A stretch of 43,886 bases of DNA from a virus. The notes beneath the pieces are model-generated. The model did not search any database, had not been told where the DNA came from, and saw nothing but the letters and a program-made list of their open reading frames with translations. The position numbers and the translations under genes were made by a program. Shown one piece after another: positions 1-10,300 of this stretch. The stretch's first letter is position 1. Every line of letters begins with the position of its first letter. The DNA lies in the IMG/VR virus record IMGVR_UViG_3300043449_000994, positions 1-43,886 of that record, one strand, 5' to 3'.

Positions 1-2
1 CT

Positions 3-95
3 ATCCGCTGGATGGGTGATGATGCGCCGGTCGCGTGGGCCAGTTTTAAGGATAGCTGTGGGAAGTTTGTGGGAGTTGAAAACGATGAACGCTGA
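3..95 (+). CDS. C-terminal fragment of a small unknown protein (5' end outside window)
   Basis: The frame is open from the left edge to a TGA at 93-95. The readable end is IRWMGDDAPVAWASFK... finishing in GVENDER. An internal ATG at position 12 would give a 27-residue peptide, but the frame continues to the edge, so a longer protein truncated by the window is equally possible. Its stop overlaps the ATG of the next gene at 85, the same coupling used throughout the window, which supports it as real coding. Function not recognised. Confidence 0.4.
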   Translation: MRWMGDDAPVAWASFKDSCGKFVGVENDER

Positions 96-273
96 AGTGC
101 TAGAGGTCGCTACCAAGGCCGTGCAGAAAGCTGAGCGGGAGAAATACCAAGAACTGATCACAGCGGCTGAAGCGGTGATTTATGGATGGGAAAAGACAAT
201 GCACAAAGGTCCAGACCAAACCGCAGACGCGATTTACCGGATGCTGGATGTGGTTGAGAAAATTAAAATATGA
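85..273 (+). CDS. Small acidic helical protein, unknown
   Basis: A 62-aa product starting MNAEVLEVATKAVQKAEREK. The ATG at 85 is chosen over an earlier in-frame ATG at 16 because GGGAG lies 9 nt upstream and because the start overlaps the previous gene's stop. The protein is probably all alpha-helical (many A, E, K, few breakers) with no recognisable domain. Its TGA overlaps the ATG of the ClpX-type zinc-finger gene (ATGA), so the two are probably translationally coupled. Likely a small early phage protein acting on the host or on regulation; no function can be assigned. Confidence 0.65.
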   Translation: MNAEVLEVATKAVQKAEREKYQELITAAEAVIYGWEKTMHKGPDQTADAIYRMLDVVEKIKI

Positions 274-479
274 CCGCTCAGATCTATAAATACACTCCCG
301 CTCAGAAACATTCACCTGAACCACACTGTTCTTTTTGCGGTATAGGCAAAGCTGCAGCAAAAGAAGCAAACATCATACTTATTTCTGGTCTGGAAGGACG
401 TGGGATATGTAAAACCTGTGTGGTAATGATCAACCAACTAATCGACGATTCTATAGATGAACAGCCACGATCGGCGTAA
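270..479 (+). CDS. Stand-alone ClpX-type C4 zinc-finger protein
   Basis: A 69-aa product with CSFC at residues 20-23 and CKTC at 47-50, followed by a hydrophobic helix (VVMINQLIDD). The CSFCG...GxxICxxC pattern is that of the ClpX N-terminal zinc-binding domain, which in ClpX mediates dimerisation and docking of adaptors such as SspB and substrates such as lambda O. The spacing between CxxC pairs (23 residues) is longer than in ClpX. No AAA+ ATPase domain follows, so this is the finger alone. It could bind ClpX or its adaptors and divert the protease; that role is inference. The start overlaps the preceding stop (ATGA). The zinc-finger call is firm, the ClpX relation good, the function unknown. 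Confidence 0.7.
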   Translation: MTAQIYKYTPAQKHSPEPHCSFCGIGKAAAKEANIILISGLEGRGICKTCVVMINQLIDDSIDEQPRSA

Positions 480-768
480 AGAAGCAGTTCCAGCTTATTG
501 GGTCAGTGATTTTGGTGTTTTCAGAGAAGTACCCTTACCAAATCATCGCCCACTTTACTGGCACTCTGATGACGCTCTCAATTACGTTTTGTCTCTAGTC
601 AAAGAAAAGGATGAAAACTTATGGAACTATCTAACGAAGAAATTGGAGAACTCTGGGGTGATTACCACACAGGTAACACAACAATCATCAGAGAGCGTGT
701 CAGACGAATCTATCAAAAAGGCTACGAAAGAGGAAGCGCTGATGCGACACGTAGACTTAAGCTTATAA
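457..768 (+). CDS. Hypothetical protein overlapping both neighbours
   Basis: A 103-aa ORF beginning MNSHDRRKEAVPAYW. It starts inside the end of the zinc-finger gene (23-nt overlap) and its last third overlaps the gene at 621-812 in another frame by 148 nt. The N-terminal 60 residues look globular (YWVSDFGVF, LYWHSDDALNYVL), while the overlapping C-terminal part is polar and S/T/Q-rich. No clear Shine-Dalgarno is seen. It is the only open frame for 480-620. Either this is a true long overlap, or the protein really ends near 620 and the tail is incidental. No domain recognised. Confidence 0.5.
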   Translation: MNSHDRRKEAVPAYWVSDFGVFREVPLPNHRPLYWHSDDALNYVLSLVKEKDENLWNYLTKKLENSGVITTQVTQQSSESVSDESIKKATKEEALMRHVDLSL

Positions 769-812
769 ACGAACTAACTGCTGACTTTCTGGAGAAACGA
801 AATGGAAAATGA
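621..812 (+). CDS. Small charged protein, unknown
   Basis: A 63-aa product, MELSNEEIGELWGDYH..., with an amphipathic basic-acidic helix (RERVRRIYQKGYERG). AAGGA lies about 9 nt upstream of the ATG. It overlaps the preceding ORF by 148 nt and the next gene by 11 nt. Its amino-acid make-up looks more natural across 621-768 than the competing frame, so it is preferred there. No family recognised. Confidence 0.55.
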   Translation: MELSNEEIGELWGDYHTGNTTIIRERVRRIYQKGYERGSADATRRLKLINELTADFLEKRNGK

Positions 813-1017
813 AGAGAACTGGATCATCATCAATGCTGGCTGGAACGATGGAATAGCCATTCCGTTCTCAGATTTCACAGCGATTGCTGGCAAGATCGTC
901 GCTGTCAGTGAAGTAGACAGCAAACTCACTGTCAAAAACGATGTCAAACTCAAACTCGTATCTTCTGAAGCGATCAATGCAGCCAGAGTAGCTGCCAGAA
1001 TCACTACATCAGAGTAG
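802..1017 (+). CDS. Small hypothetical protein, last gene of the plus-strand cassette
   Basis: A 71-aa product, MENEENWIIINAGWNDG..., with GGAG 7 nt upstream of the ATG. It appears beta-rich with hydrophobic alternation (GIAIPFSDFTAIAGKIVAVSEV, KLKLVSS). It has no cysteines, membrane segment or known motif. It directly precedes the terminator at 1030-1053 and so closes the plus-strand operon. Function unknown. Confidence 0.65.
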   Translation: MENEENWIIINAGWNDGIAIPFSDFTAIAGKIVAVSEVDSKLTVKNDVKLKLVSSEAINAARVAARITTSE

Positions 1018-1029
1018 AAAATCACAACA

Positions 1030-1053
1030 ATCGGCCTTTGAGGCCGATTTTTT
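1030..1053 (+). terminator. Rho-independent terminator of the plus-strand cassette
   Basis: Perfect 8-bp stem ATCGGCCT / AGGCCGAT with a TTG loop and a run of Ts (1048-1053), 12 nt after the last stop codon. It is correctly placed and oriented to end the plus-strand transcript. Confidence 0.85.
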
Positions 1054-1102
1054 ACACTAAAAGTGTAGCGAATAGCCCCCATTTTTACTGTCGGTAGCCC
1101 AC

Positions 1103-1261
1103 ATCGCAACGCACTCGCTTTTTCACTTGTTGCGATGTTGCGATTTAGGGGCCATTCAGGGGTCTGTTTTTTTAAGAATCGCAACAGAATCGCAACACGC
1201 TGAAATCCTTACAGTACAAGGGTTCTAGAGCTTTTTTCTCTATTTGTTGTGATGTTGCGAT
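1103..1261. repeat. Cluster of seven GTTGCGAT octamers in the convergent gap
   Basis: Within the gene-free stretch 1018-1344 the octamer GTTGCGAT or its complement occurs at 1103-1110 (-), 1129-1136 (+), 1137-1144 (+), 1178-1185 (-), 1189-1196 (-), 1254-1261 (+), with a one-base variant at 1246-1253 (+). Two pairs are head-to-tail without spacing. The layout suggests a multi-site protein binding region (repressor, replication initiator or partition-type protein); which one cannot be told from sequence. Apart from these and the terminators, no gene is seen in this gap. Confidence 0.7.
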
Positions 1262-1281
1262 TTATTTATTTAATTTCAATT

Positions 1282-1318
1282 TAAGAGAAAAAATGTATTT
1301 TTATGTTTTTTTCTTTTA
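1282..1318 (-). terminator. Possible AT-rich terminator hairpin after the giant late gene
   Basis: Arms TAAGAGAAAAAA and TTTTTTCTTTTA can pair with one mismatch around an AT loop. The hairpin lies about 27 nt beyond the stop of the 3056-aa gene, where the long minus-strand transcript must end. The stem has almost no GC pairs, so the assignment is weak. Confidence 0.3.
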
Positions 1319-1344
1319 TATATAAAGTAGAAGAGACCACAACG

Positions 1345-4300
1345 CTACAAAAGCAACTCATCGTAGAGCTTGTAAGCCGGCAGCGCCTCAACGATCCACT
1401 TGTGCATCGCCTCCGGATCGTCACTGCCAATCGCCTTGAGTCCCTTACGACCCTGCTGCAGTGCCGCACCGGCAAAGCTTTCATAGCCACCGCCACCCCA
1501 ATCCAGATCCTGCTGAGAGTCGATGAAGAACTGACCCGTACCAGTGAGACCTGAACGTTCTACACCTCTCTTCAGGTAGTCAGCTGCTCCCCAGTCTTTC
1601 TTGTAAGGAGGCTCTTCACCAGCGTTGACAATCATATCCTTCATGAAGTCTGCAGCGATCATACCCGGCACGTACAAAGACGCAATAAGTGCCGGTTTGA
1701 AATTACCGTGACTCATCTCATGAGAGATCCTCTGAGTGATCGTCATGTTAAAGCTCCATACGAACTGTTTAAGGTGCGCAATTGGTGCTAGGTAGGGGTT
1801 ACTAACCCATGTAGGAGTTTCTGCGCTAGAGGGGTTCAGAAGAGACTGACGGACCACTTTCTCCGTAGCGTTACGTAGTTTTTCTTCCAGCGCCTGAGCA
1901 GCTTCTTTAGTCATCTTCGGATTGGCTGCTTTGATCTCATCCGCACGTAGTGCAATTCGACCAAGGCTAGAACTAAAAATGATATCCGCTTTGGTCAGCC
2001 CCAGCTCCTCCAGATAACGCGCACTCTGCTCAGCGCCAAAGAAATCTTCAGCACTACGCTGCATGAACAGCTGAGCCGCCTTAACAGCCATGATGGTGTT
2101 ATTACGAATCCAGCCGCTGAGCAGGTTGTACTTGAACAGCTTGTCGTTTATGTCTTTCGACCTACCACTAAGAGTCATACCGTCGTAGCGGTTGTAGGCA
2201 TTGATGACCGTACCAGAGTCGGCAATGATCCCCCAGTCTTGTGCTATCTGTTCCCATTGATCCCGCGTGTAATTCTCCTTCCACTCCTTGAACATGTTCT
2301 TCACGGAGTAGGTGAACGTCTCCCAGCCAGCTTTCACGCTGTTGGTACGGATAGCTACACCCAGTGGATCGACCAGCGAGGAGAAGATAGCTAGAGGTAG
2401 AAGCCGAAGGTTCTGATACGTGAGCAGAGCACCGAACAGATCCTTGAGTTCTCGACTCATACCCACTTCTTTATTACCCAGCAGACCGTTGATGTAGTCT
2501 CTGGCCAGAGCTTCATCGTCAGCCGTAGCACCGTAGCGAGTCTTGGCTTCAGCAATCAGCTTCTCCAGCTTGATTCCATTTACGCCATAGGCACGTACAA
2601 ATTCAGCCTGTCGAGTAGCCTGTTTGATATACCTGACAGCAGTGTGTACAGGATCGTCCTCCATGAACTGGCGGCGGTCTTTTACGTCGATGAAATCAAG
2701 CGTACGCTCTCTGGCATGACCTGCTACAGGCTCTTTCTCAGCGCCCATAACGTCTACCAGATCCTCACCCCTGTCCAGATAAGAAGTGATGGAGTCATAG
2801 ATCTCGTCCGGAGTCTTCCTCAGAGTAGCCATCTTGTCAGCATATTTTGGCTGACGCAGCATCTTGAGAAACTCTTCCTTGTTCTCCGCTACCTTTTCCG
2901 GATCGAAAGCCAGAGGATAGTAGTTCTTCTTTTCTCCGATATTTACCTTAGCGTCTCTCTGATACTGAAGCATTTGGCCGTAGAACGCACGGAGAGCCTG
3001 AGCACGCTTCTTAACCAGAGGGTCCCTAGTAGGTATGCGGTTAAATATTAAAGCGTCGTGTACGGCCAGCAGCTGCTCTTCAGTCAGGTCTCCCAGAATC
3101 TTGTTCACCTTGTTCTGGAACGCTTGTGACTCGTTACGCATACGCTGAATAAGACCACCAGTGTTACCCTCTACACCTTGAGCCTGATAGCCCAGTTCGG
3201 CAATCTTGGCCAGAGGAGGAATGTTCGAGTTATGCAGTCGAGAATACGCAGCCGTGAAAATCACATCGTATAGCTTCTCAACAGCCGCCCATGCGTCCTT
3301 ACCCAGCTTGAGTGCCTTGTCTCCAGTAGTCATGTTCTTGTCCAGAACTCTCTGAACAGGAGTAGCCCCTCTTTTGGCTCGTTCACCACTAGCGAAGTCC
3401 TTGAAGATCATCTCAGCTTTCATATTGTTATCCATGATACTGAGGACCTTGTATATCCAGTCTTTTAGCTTCTGGAACAGAGACTCAGTCTTTGGACCAA
3501 CTTTGAGAATATTTGGGTCAGCTACCCACAGCTGAAAGCCATAAGCTGCAGCTTCCTCACCATTCTCCAGAGCTGCTAACACACCCGAATCGTTCTTGAA
3601 GTACTCTTTCAGCTTCTTAGCCACAGGCCCCTGTGTAAAGGCAGTAGCAAGAATGCGCCTTTCTTCCTTACTGAAGAAGAATTCAAAAGCCGCATGGAGA
3701 GATTCATGATCGGCATGAGCTATATTGTTTTCAGCACCAGTAGCTAGTTTGATAACGCCAAGAAGAGCTTTGTCTTTGATCAGCTCCTGTTCTTTAACTA
3801 GAATCTTTTCGATCTTGGCATCGATTTCCGCGTCATTCAAGCCGGATTTTCTGTTTGCCAACTCATCGATCTTCTTGTCATTGAGTAGATCTCTACGGTC
3901 ATCACGAATTTTTTTCAGAGCTTTCTTGATATCTTCAAACGAACCTTGAGCGTTGTTTTCTAACGTTTCGTCAAATAGAACCGCGACTCTTTTGCCAAGG
4001 AGCTTCTCAACTCTGTCGACAAAAGCTTTCTGAGCGGGGGTCTTCCTAGGCTTTTTAGGCGCAGGACTAGACGCTCCAGAAGGAGGAATGGGTGGAGTAG
4101 CGGGGGGCTGAGCAGGGGACTTTTTCTGACTACCGAACAAGTCAACTGGCTCTCCACCACCGGGAGGAGTTTGTTCTTCAGAATTTGATCCTCCGAACAA
4201 GTCAACTGGCTCTCCACCACCGGGAGGAGTTTCCTGAGTTTCCTGAGTTTCCTGAGTTTCCTGAACCGGATTTTCATTCAACCAGTCCTGAACTGCATTC

Positions 4301-7300
4301 AGGTGGATATCAGTTTCATCCGGTTTGTAGTACCCAACTTTTTTTCCACGAAGGCCCTGAAGAGCCGCAGCAAACTCAGAATCTTTCGACGCGCGGTTAT
4401 ATAGCGCTTCTTTATACTTAGTGACCGCTTCGGCACGAGTGAGTGTACCGCCAGCATCTTTAGCCACAAACGGATTGCCTAGCCATCCACGTTCGCCCGG
4501 CTTAGCATTAAGGATATGTTTCCCACCGTATCTATGCCCGTCGATGACATCTGCAGGCGGTTCGGTTCTGAACGGAAGTTTTACAATCTCAAACGCGTTG
4601 GGTTTTTGGGCATTTTGGCTCTCACTCGTTTGCCCAGAATCAGCTGCCTGCAGCTCAGCAAGCTTGCTTTGCAGATAGGCGAACGTCTTCGGAGCACGTT
4701 GTTTGAGCTGCGCCCTGCCAGTACCAAGACCGTCGCGAGGAATGACGATAGGCTTGTCACGTGGGATCTTGGCGATGGCTGCATCGATTGCGGCCTTGTT
4801 CTGCTCCAGCTCGCCGTCAGTGAAGAAAGAGCCCTCGCTCATGGACGGAGCTTTCTTGGTTGGGATACCGAACGCGTTTGGCTCACCGCGCATGGCCCTA
4901 GCCTGACCACCCAACCCTTTCTGCGTTAAGTTGTCGCCGAAAATGAAGGTCTTGTCCCTATTGTTGCGGACGTATTCTCTAGTGATGACAGCAGGCTCTT
5001 TTTCACCCGTTTGCCCAGATTTTTGAGCCTCTCCACTAGGAGACGTTTGTTCTTTAATAAACGCCACAAAGCGGGCTTGGCCATCGGTAGTGGCCAAGTT
5101 GAACACCGGGATACCCTTGCGCGAAGCCATGTCGATAGCTTGCCCAGTACCGCCTGTTTGTCTAGAACGAGCGGCGCTGCTTTCAGCACCGTCACGTGTC
5201 CATGTCAAAACAAAATCGACAGGTGTATTAAGGCCAGCACCAAAAATCTGATTGGTGTTACGCGCCATTAAATTTAACGGAAACTGTTTGAGCGCATCGG
5301 GATTCGGGTGAATCTCACGGGCAATGGCGCGAGTCTGATCTGTTGCGTGCTTGGCTAAGAAAATTTCTTTCCGTGTACCTGCACCAGCTTCGAAAGCAGA
5401 ATCAGCACCTTGTGCTCCTCCAGACCGCAGTGTATAGCCCAGTTCGCTAAGACGTTTAGCGAACTTAGTCATAAGCTGCTGTATTTCTGGTGGAGTTTCG
5501 CGAGAGCCAATACCCGCGTAAGTCATCGTACGTTGACCGGCTTCATACGCAGGCAGCTTGTCGAATTCAGGAGTTTTGCTTTCTTGGCTCTTACCCGTTT
5601 GCCCAGATTCGTTCTCAGCAGCAAGGGATTCAATCCATTGTTTGTAAGTCAGGTTTGGTTGGAACTTACTAACAACTTGATTGAAGAATTTCTGCAGAGT
5701 GGCACGCAGACTTTCCCAGAACGATCGTTCCTCGGCGCTGATAGCGCGGTCCATGTTATTTTCAACATATTTGTTGAATTGCTCTGCCATCCACTCTTCG
5801 AAGGAAGTTAGATACTTCCCGTATTCCGGATTGGATTTTAGAGTTTTGACCAGAGCGTCGTAGCTCTCACCAAAAGCTTCGTCAAACTTACCTGCCTTCA
5901 GTGAATCGATAAACTCTTCATGTCCGAAAACTTTTGAAGCGCTGAGTATGGCCCTATGATTTTCAAACGTGTTGCCCCAGAAAGCTTTCTGGTCCGCTTT
6001 CCACGCCGCTTTTAACTCGTTTTTAGTTTTCGCATCCAGCTGCTCCCACATGATGTTGTGGATAGCATGACCGAACTCATGGGCCAGAGTAGCCAGCTGC
6101 GTACCTTCAGCTTGATTATCTCTGAACAGAACGATGTAGTTTGTATCGCCGAGGCGCTTGTGAATCCCTCTTGATTTTGCAAGAGGTCGCTCAACAGCAG
6201 ACTGCAGAAGCTCGTATTCCTTAGTATCTTTAGAAATCTCTATTACACGAACCTTCCCCTTTCCTCCGAGGAATTTCTTGATCCATGACTCAGCAGTCTT
6301 CTGCTTCAGGCCGGTAGTGGGTAGAGCATCAAGCGCTGCTTTTACCTTCTCGTCAGTGGTCTGAATCTCTGTTTCGCTATTAGATAAACGATCTCTTATT
6401 GCTTTGAATTGCGTACGTAGATTTTTAACTTGTTCTTCAGTCAGTTCACCCTTGGCTTTTTCGACCTCCATCCCAATACCCAATAGATCACGCGGATCTT
6501 TGGCCTCGTTGAACGCTCTGGTCAGAGAATCGAATTTCGATTCAGCCGGAGTGCTCCCGAACAGATCCGTAGGCTCTCCACCACCGGGAGGAGTTTTTTG
6601 AATAGGTTCTTGAATAGTAGTTTCAGGCGAAACCTCAGTGTTTACGGGGGTTTGAGCCGTTTCCTGAATAGATTCCTGAATAGATTCCTGAATAGGAGCT
6701 TGAGTCTGAGTCTGAGTCTGAGTCTGAGTCTGAGTCTGAGTCTGAGTCTGATCGACCGGAGCCTGAATAGGCCCTTGAACCGGAACAATCGGCCTACTCA
6801 ACTTCTCAATAACAACTTTTCGTAGACGATTCGCTTCGTTTATCGATACGCTACCTTTCTTGACTCTTATTTTCTTACGGACAGCCGCAAGCTCTTCCGG
6901 AGACGTAGCGCTATCAATCGCCGAAAGCAGCTCCGTAGCTTTCGGTCCATAAGACATCAGTTCAGTTTTCTTAGCCTCATAATCAGCCTGAACAGCCGCC
7001 TGCTGTTTCCCATTCAGCGTGTCTTTATTTCTTTCTACAGCTTCTAAGCTTTCTAGCGTATTAGCTTTGGATATCTCACCACGTACCGCCAGCTCAGTCT
7101 CAAAATCAGGTTCGGTGGGAAGGCTATATACAGTCGGTTCACGCCCAGTGCTGGCAGTTCTAGCACGTACCGCCATCTCCTTATTCATAGGAGTGCCGAG
7201 ACTGGCCTCAAACTCGGAATCAATCTTCTCGTCCTGAGTAGGTTCTGTACCAGCCGCTCTGTCCACAGAATCACTACCTGAGCCAATAGCTACCTCAGTT

Positions 7301-10300
7301 GGTAAGCCTTCTTCGACAAAGCTACGCAGGTGGCTACCATCGGGTAGCTTGAGCATAGACCGACCCTGACCAAGGCCTTCGAGAATACGGGCACCTTCAG
7401 AAAGAGTAACGTCTCGGTTCTTTCTAGCTTCCTTTAGAAGGCGACTTTTAAAAGCTCTGTCAGAAGCTCCGCTTTTTCTGAGTTTAAGTTTTTCTTCAGG
7501 TGTGAAATCACCGGCTTCTATACGCGCTACGTTTTCATCAAGGACAGATTTTCTGTCATAAGCGTCGGCCAGAGTTTCTACGTGATCTTGAGTAATATCA
7601 CCATTGCGAAGAGCTTCCTGAAGTGCGGATTTTTCCTCATTTACCTGAGTCTTTTTGATGGTTTCAAAACGAGCGGCATGAATTTTAGTAAGAGCTCGGT
7701 CAGGCGAGATTCCTTCTCTCTTGGCAAGAGCGTCTACTTCCTTTTTCAAAGCAATCAGCGGCTGCTTCTCAGCTTTAGTACCCTGTGCCTTGATACCATC
7801 TTCTAGGCTACTAGCTGTATCGAAGCGAGTCAGGACTTCATGCTCAGCACTCAGCTTTTCTGAGGTTGGAGGAGTCCAAGTCTTTCTCTCTCCAAATTTT
7901 TTTAGATTGTAGGGATCTTCGCCTTTCTCCCTACGGACAACTTTACCGCCAGCAAAGGCATTCTTAGGATCGATTTGTACCTTCAGCTGTTTATCGCCGA
8001 ATGTAATACCTTTATCAGCGAGTGTAGCGACCAGATTGCTATAACGCATTGCCGCGTTTTCGTCAGCAGACAGAGAATCGTCATACTCACTTACATGCTC
8101 GTCAAAAGATTCTCGATTATCTTCCTGTCTAGCCATAGACACCAAAGACATCGGGCTGATATCCAGCGTCAAAGAGCCGTCTTTATTAAGCTTTTTACCC
8201 AGCGATTGAGCGAATTCTTCTACACCTTCTCCGGAAACCGTAATCGGAGTCTGTGTATTTTTGCTCTTGCTGTATTGAGGATCGGCCAGAGACTCAGCGA
8301 TGGTTTTTTCATTGAACGGAGACGCGTTGCTACGTTCAATATCCATCCGATTTCCATCGGAATCGTAAGCCGCTACTTGATTCCCATCAGCATCAAGAAC
8401 CGATTCCGTCTCGGTTTCAGAATCAGGCAAAGCCGTACGAGAATAATCCACAGCATGAAGAGGAGTGGAACCCATCTCTTCACGAATCTGTCGGTCTTCT
8501 TCCCGCTTAAGAACCGAGTCGGTTTGTTCAACCAACGATGCATAAATTGATTCAGGAGATTTCCCTTCAGGCGCAACGGCGCTGAGGTCCATCCGGTGTG
8601 TACCCGGTTTTTGAGCGCTATCTTTCTTAGCAAGAGTTTCCAGCAGACTCCGTTGATCTTGAGACAGGTCCTCTATAGGAGTAGCGGCTATTTTCTGAAG
8701 GGCCGGAACGTACTCACGCCCCAGACCATTCTCGGCAGCAAAAGCGAGAACATTCGACCCAGTGATTTTTCTGGTTTCTAGATCACGTTCTCCTTTAGCA
8801 AAGGCATCCAAAACGGATATAAAATCAGTGCCTGTTTCTTCATTCCATTGACGGATACCTTCCGAAATAATTGGATTTCTAGCAATACCTTCTTCAGTAA
8901 ACAGAGCTGGATTCTGAGCACCGAGAGACATCAACTCGGCCATATCTCTACGCTGGTTGATAGAAGCGTTTTTGACTACGTTGTCTAGAACCGAATTGAT
9001 TCCGCGCAGACGCTCAAGAGTGCCTTTTACATCGACATCGAAGCGCGATGCTTTCTGATCAGAGTTTTCTGTGACAGATTTATACAGACCCTTGACTGTA
9101 TCTCCCAGCCAACTAAATGCCTTAGGCGCGTCTTCCTTAACACGGTCTTTTATGCGACCTGCTGCAATACCAGCGCCTTCAGCAAAGTCTTTGCCGGTCT
9201 CAGCTTTGAGAGTCAGCTTGAATGCTTCCCAGTCCGACGCAGTTTTAGCTCCTAGAGTAGAAGCATCTTGAATAAACCGATCACGAATGACAGGGTCTTT
9301 GATGTTGTCAGCTATGAACTTGTTAACGTCCATAGCAGTTTTACCGACAATATCACCAGCTTTGTCGATACCTTCCTTACGCATATAGTCGATACCTTGA
9401 CCGACTACCGGAGCTATGTTTTCTTTGTAATCAGCTACACCTTTGTCATAGGCTTTATGAGCCTCAGCCAAGGCATTAAGGGTCATGTTTCCTACATCAA
9501 CACCGAACTGTTCAGGATCATCCGCTACGCTCTGTAGCTTGCCAATGATCGTGTCGAAGGTAAGCGGTCCCTCTTCTTTCGGTTTCTCAGAAGTAGAAAC
9601 GAAATCAGAGATAGGAACGGCATTATCACGAAGAGCTTGTATTGAGCCGCCGACAGCACCCATCGGAGCACCGGCTACAGCACCTTTGATCATTGCCTCG
9701 CGAGTCTGATCAAAATTAAACTGGCTCTGCGGATTCAGATACTTCAGCGCAGCCTGACTAGTCAGATCCTGTAAACCTTCTTCTCCACCTTCGGCAGCAC
9801 CTGTCCGAAGAGCAGACAGTCCGACAGTCTTAGCAGCGTTCTTTAGCCCTACGCCTGAAGTGATGCCCTTACCCAGCAGAGACGGAATAACCAGAGCCTG
9901 TTCTGGAGTATTCTCGAGAAGAGCGTTACCTACACCCACGGCTGTAGCCATAGCCGCACGTTTCCACGCGGGCTGCTGCATGGCTACGGGATCGTTCAGT
10001 GTATCGAGAACCTGACCGCCTCCTTCCATAGGGACGAGCGGTGCCGCACCTCCGACTAGGCCCCCTACAACACCTTTTAGAACTCTGCCACCTAAACCAC
10101 CTGCGAGACCGATGGCCGTGGACGGAAGACCCTCACCAATCGCTCCAGCGGCGTAATCTATGGCCGAACCTATCGAATTAACATCTTTAGATTCAGCCAC
10201 TGCGGGAGCCCATGCCTTAGGCATGTTAGCTATGTTTTGAGCAGCCTGTTGCTGCGTGCGCAATCCTGCTTCTGGATTAATCAGTTCCTGTAACTGCCCA

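Noticed and set aside
7975-8550. 191-aa plus-strand ORF opposite the giant gene
   Set aside because: Composition is that of a complementary-strand shadow (Arg/Ile/Phe-rich), with no RBS or domain.
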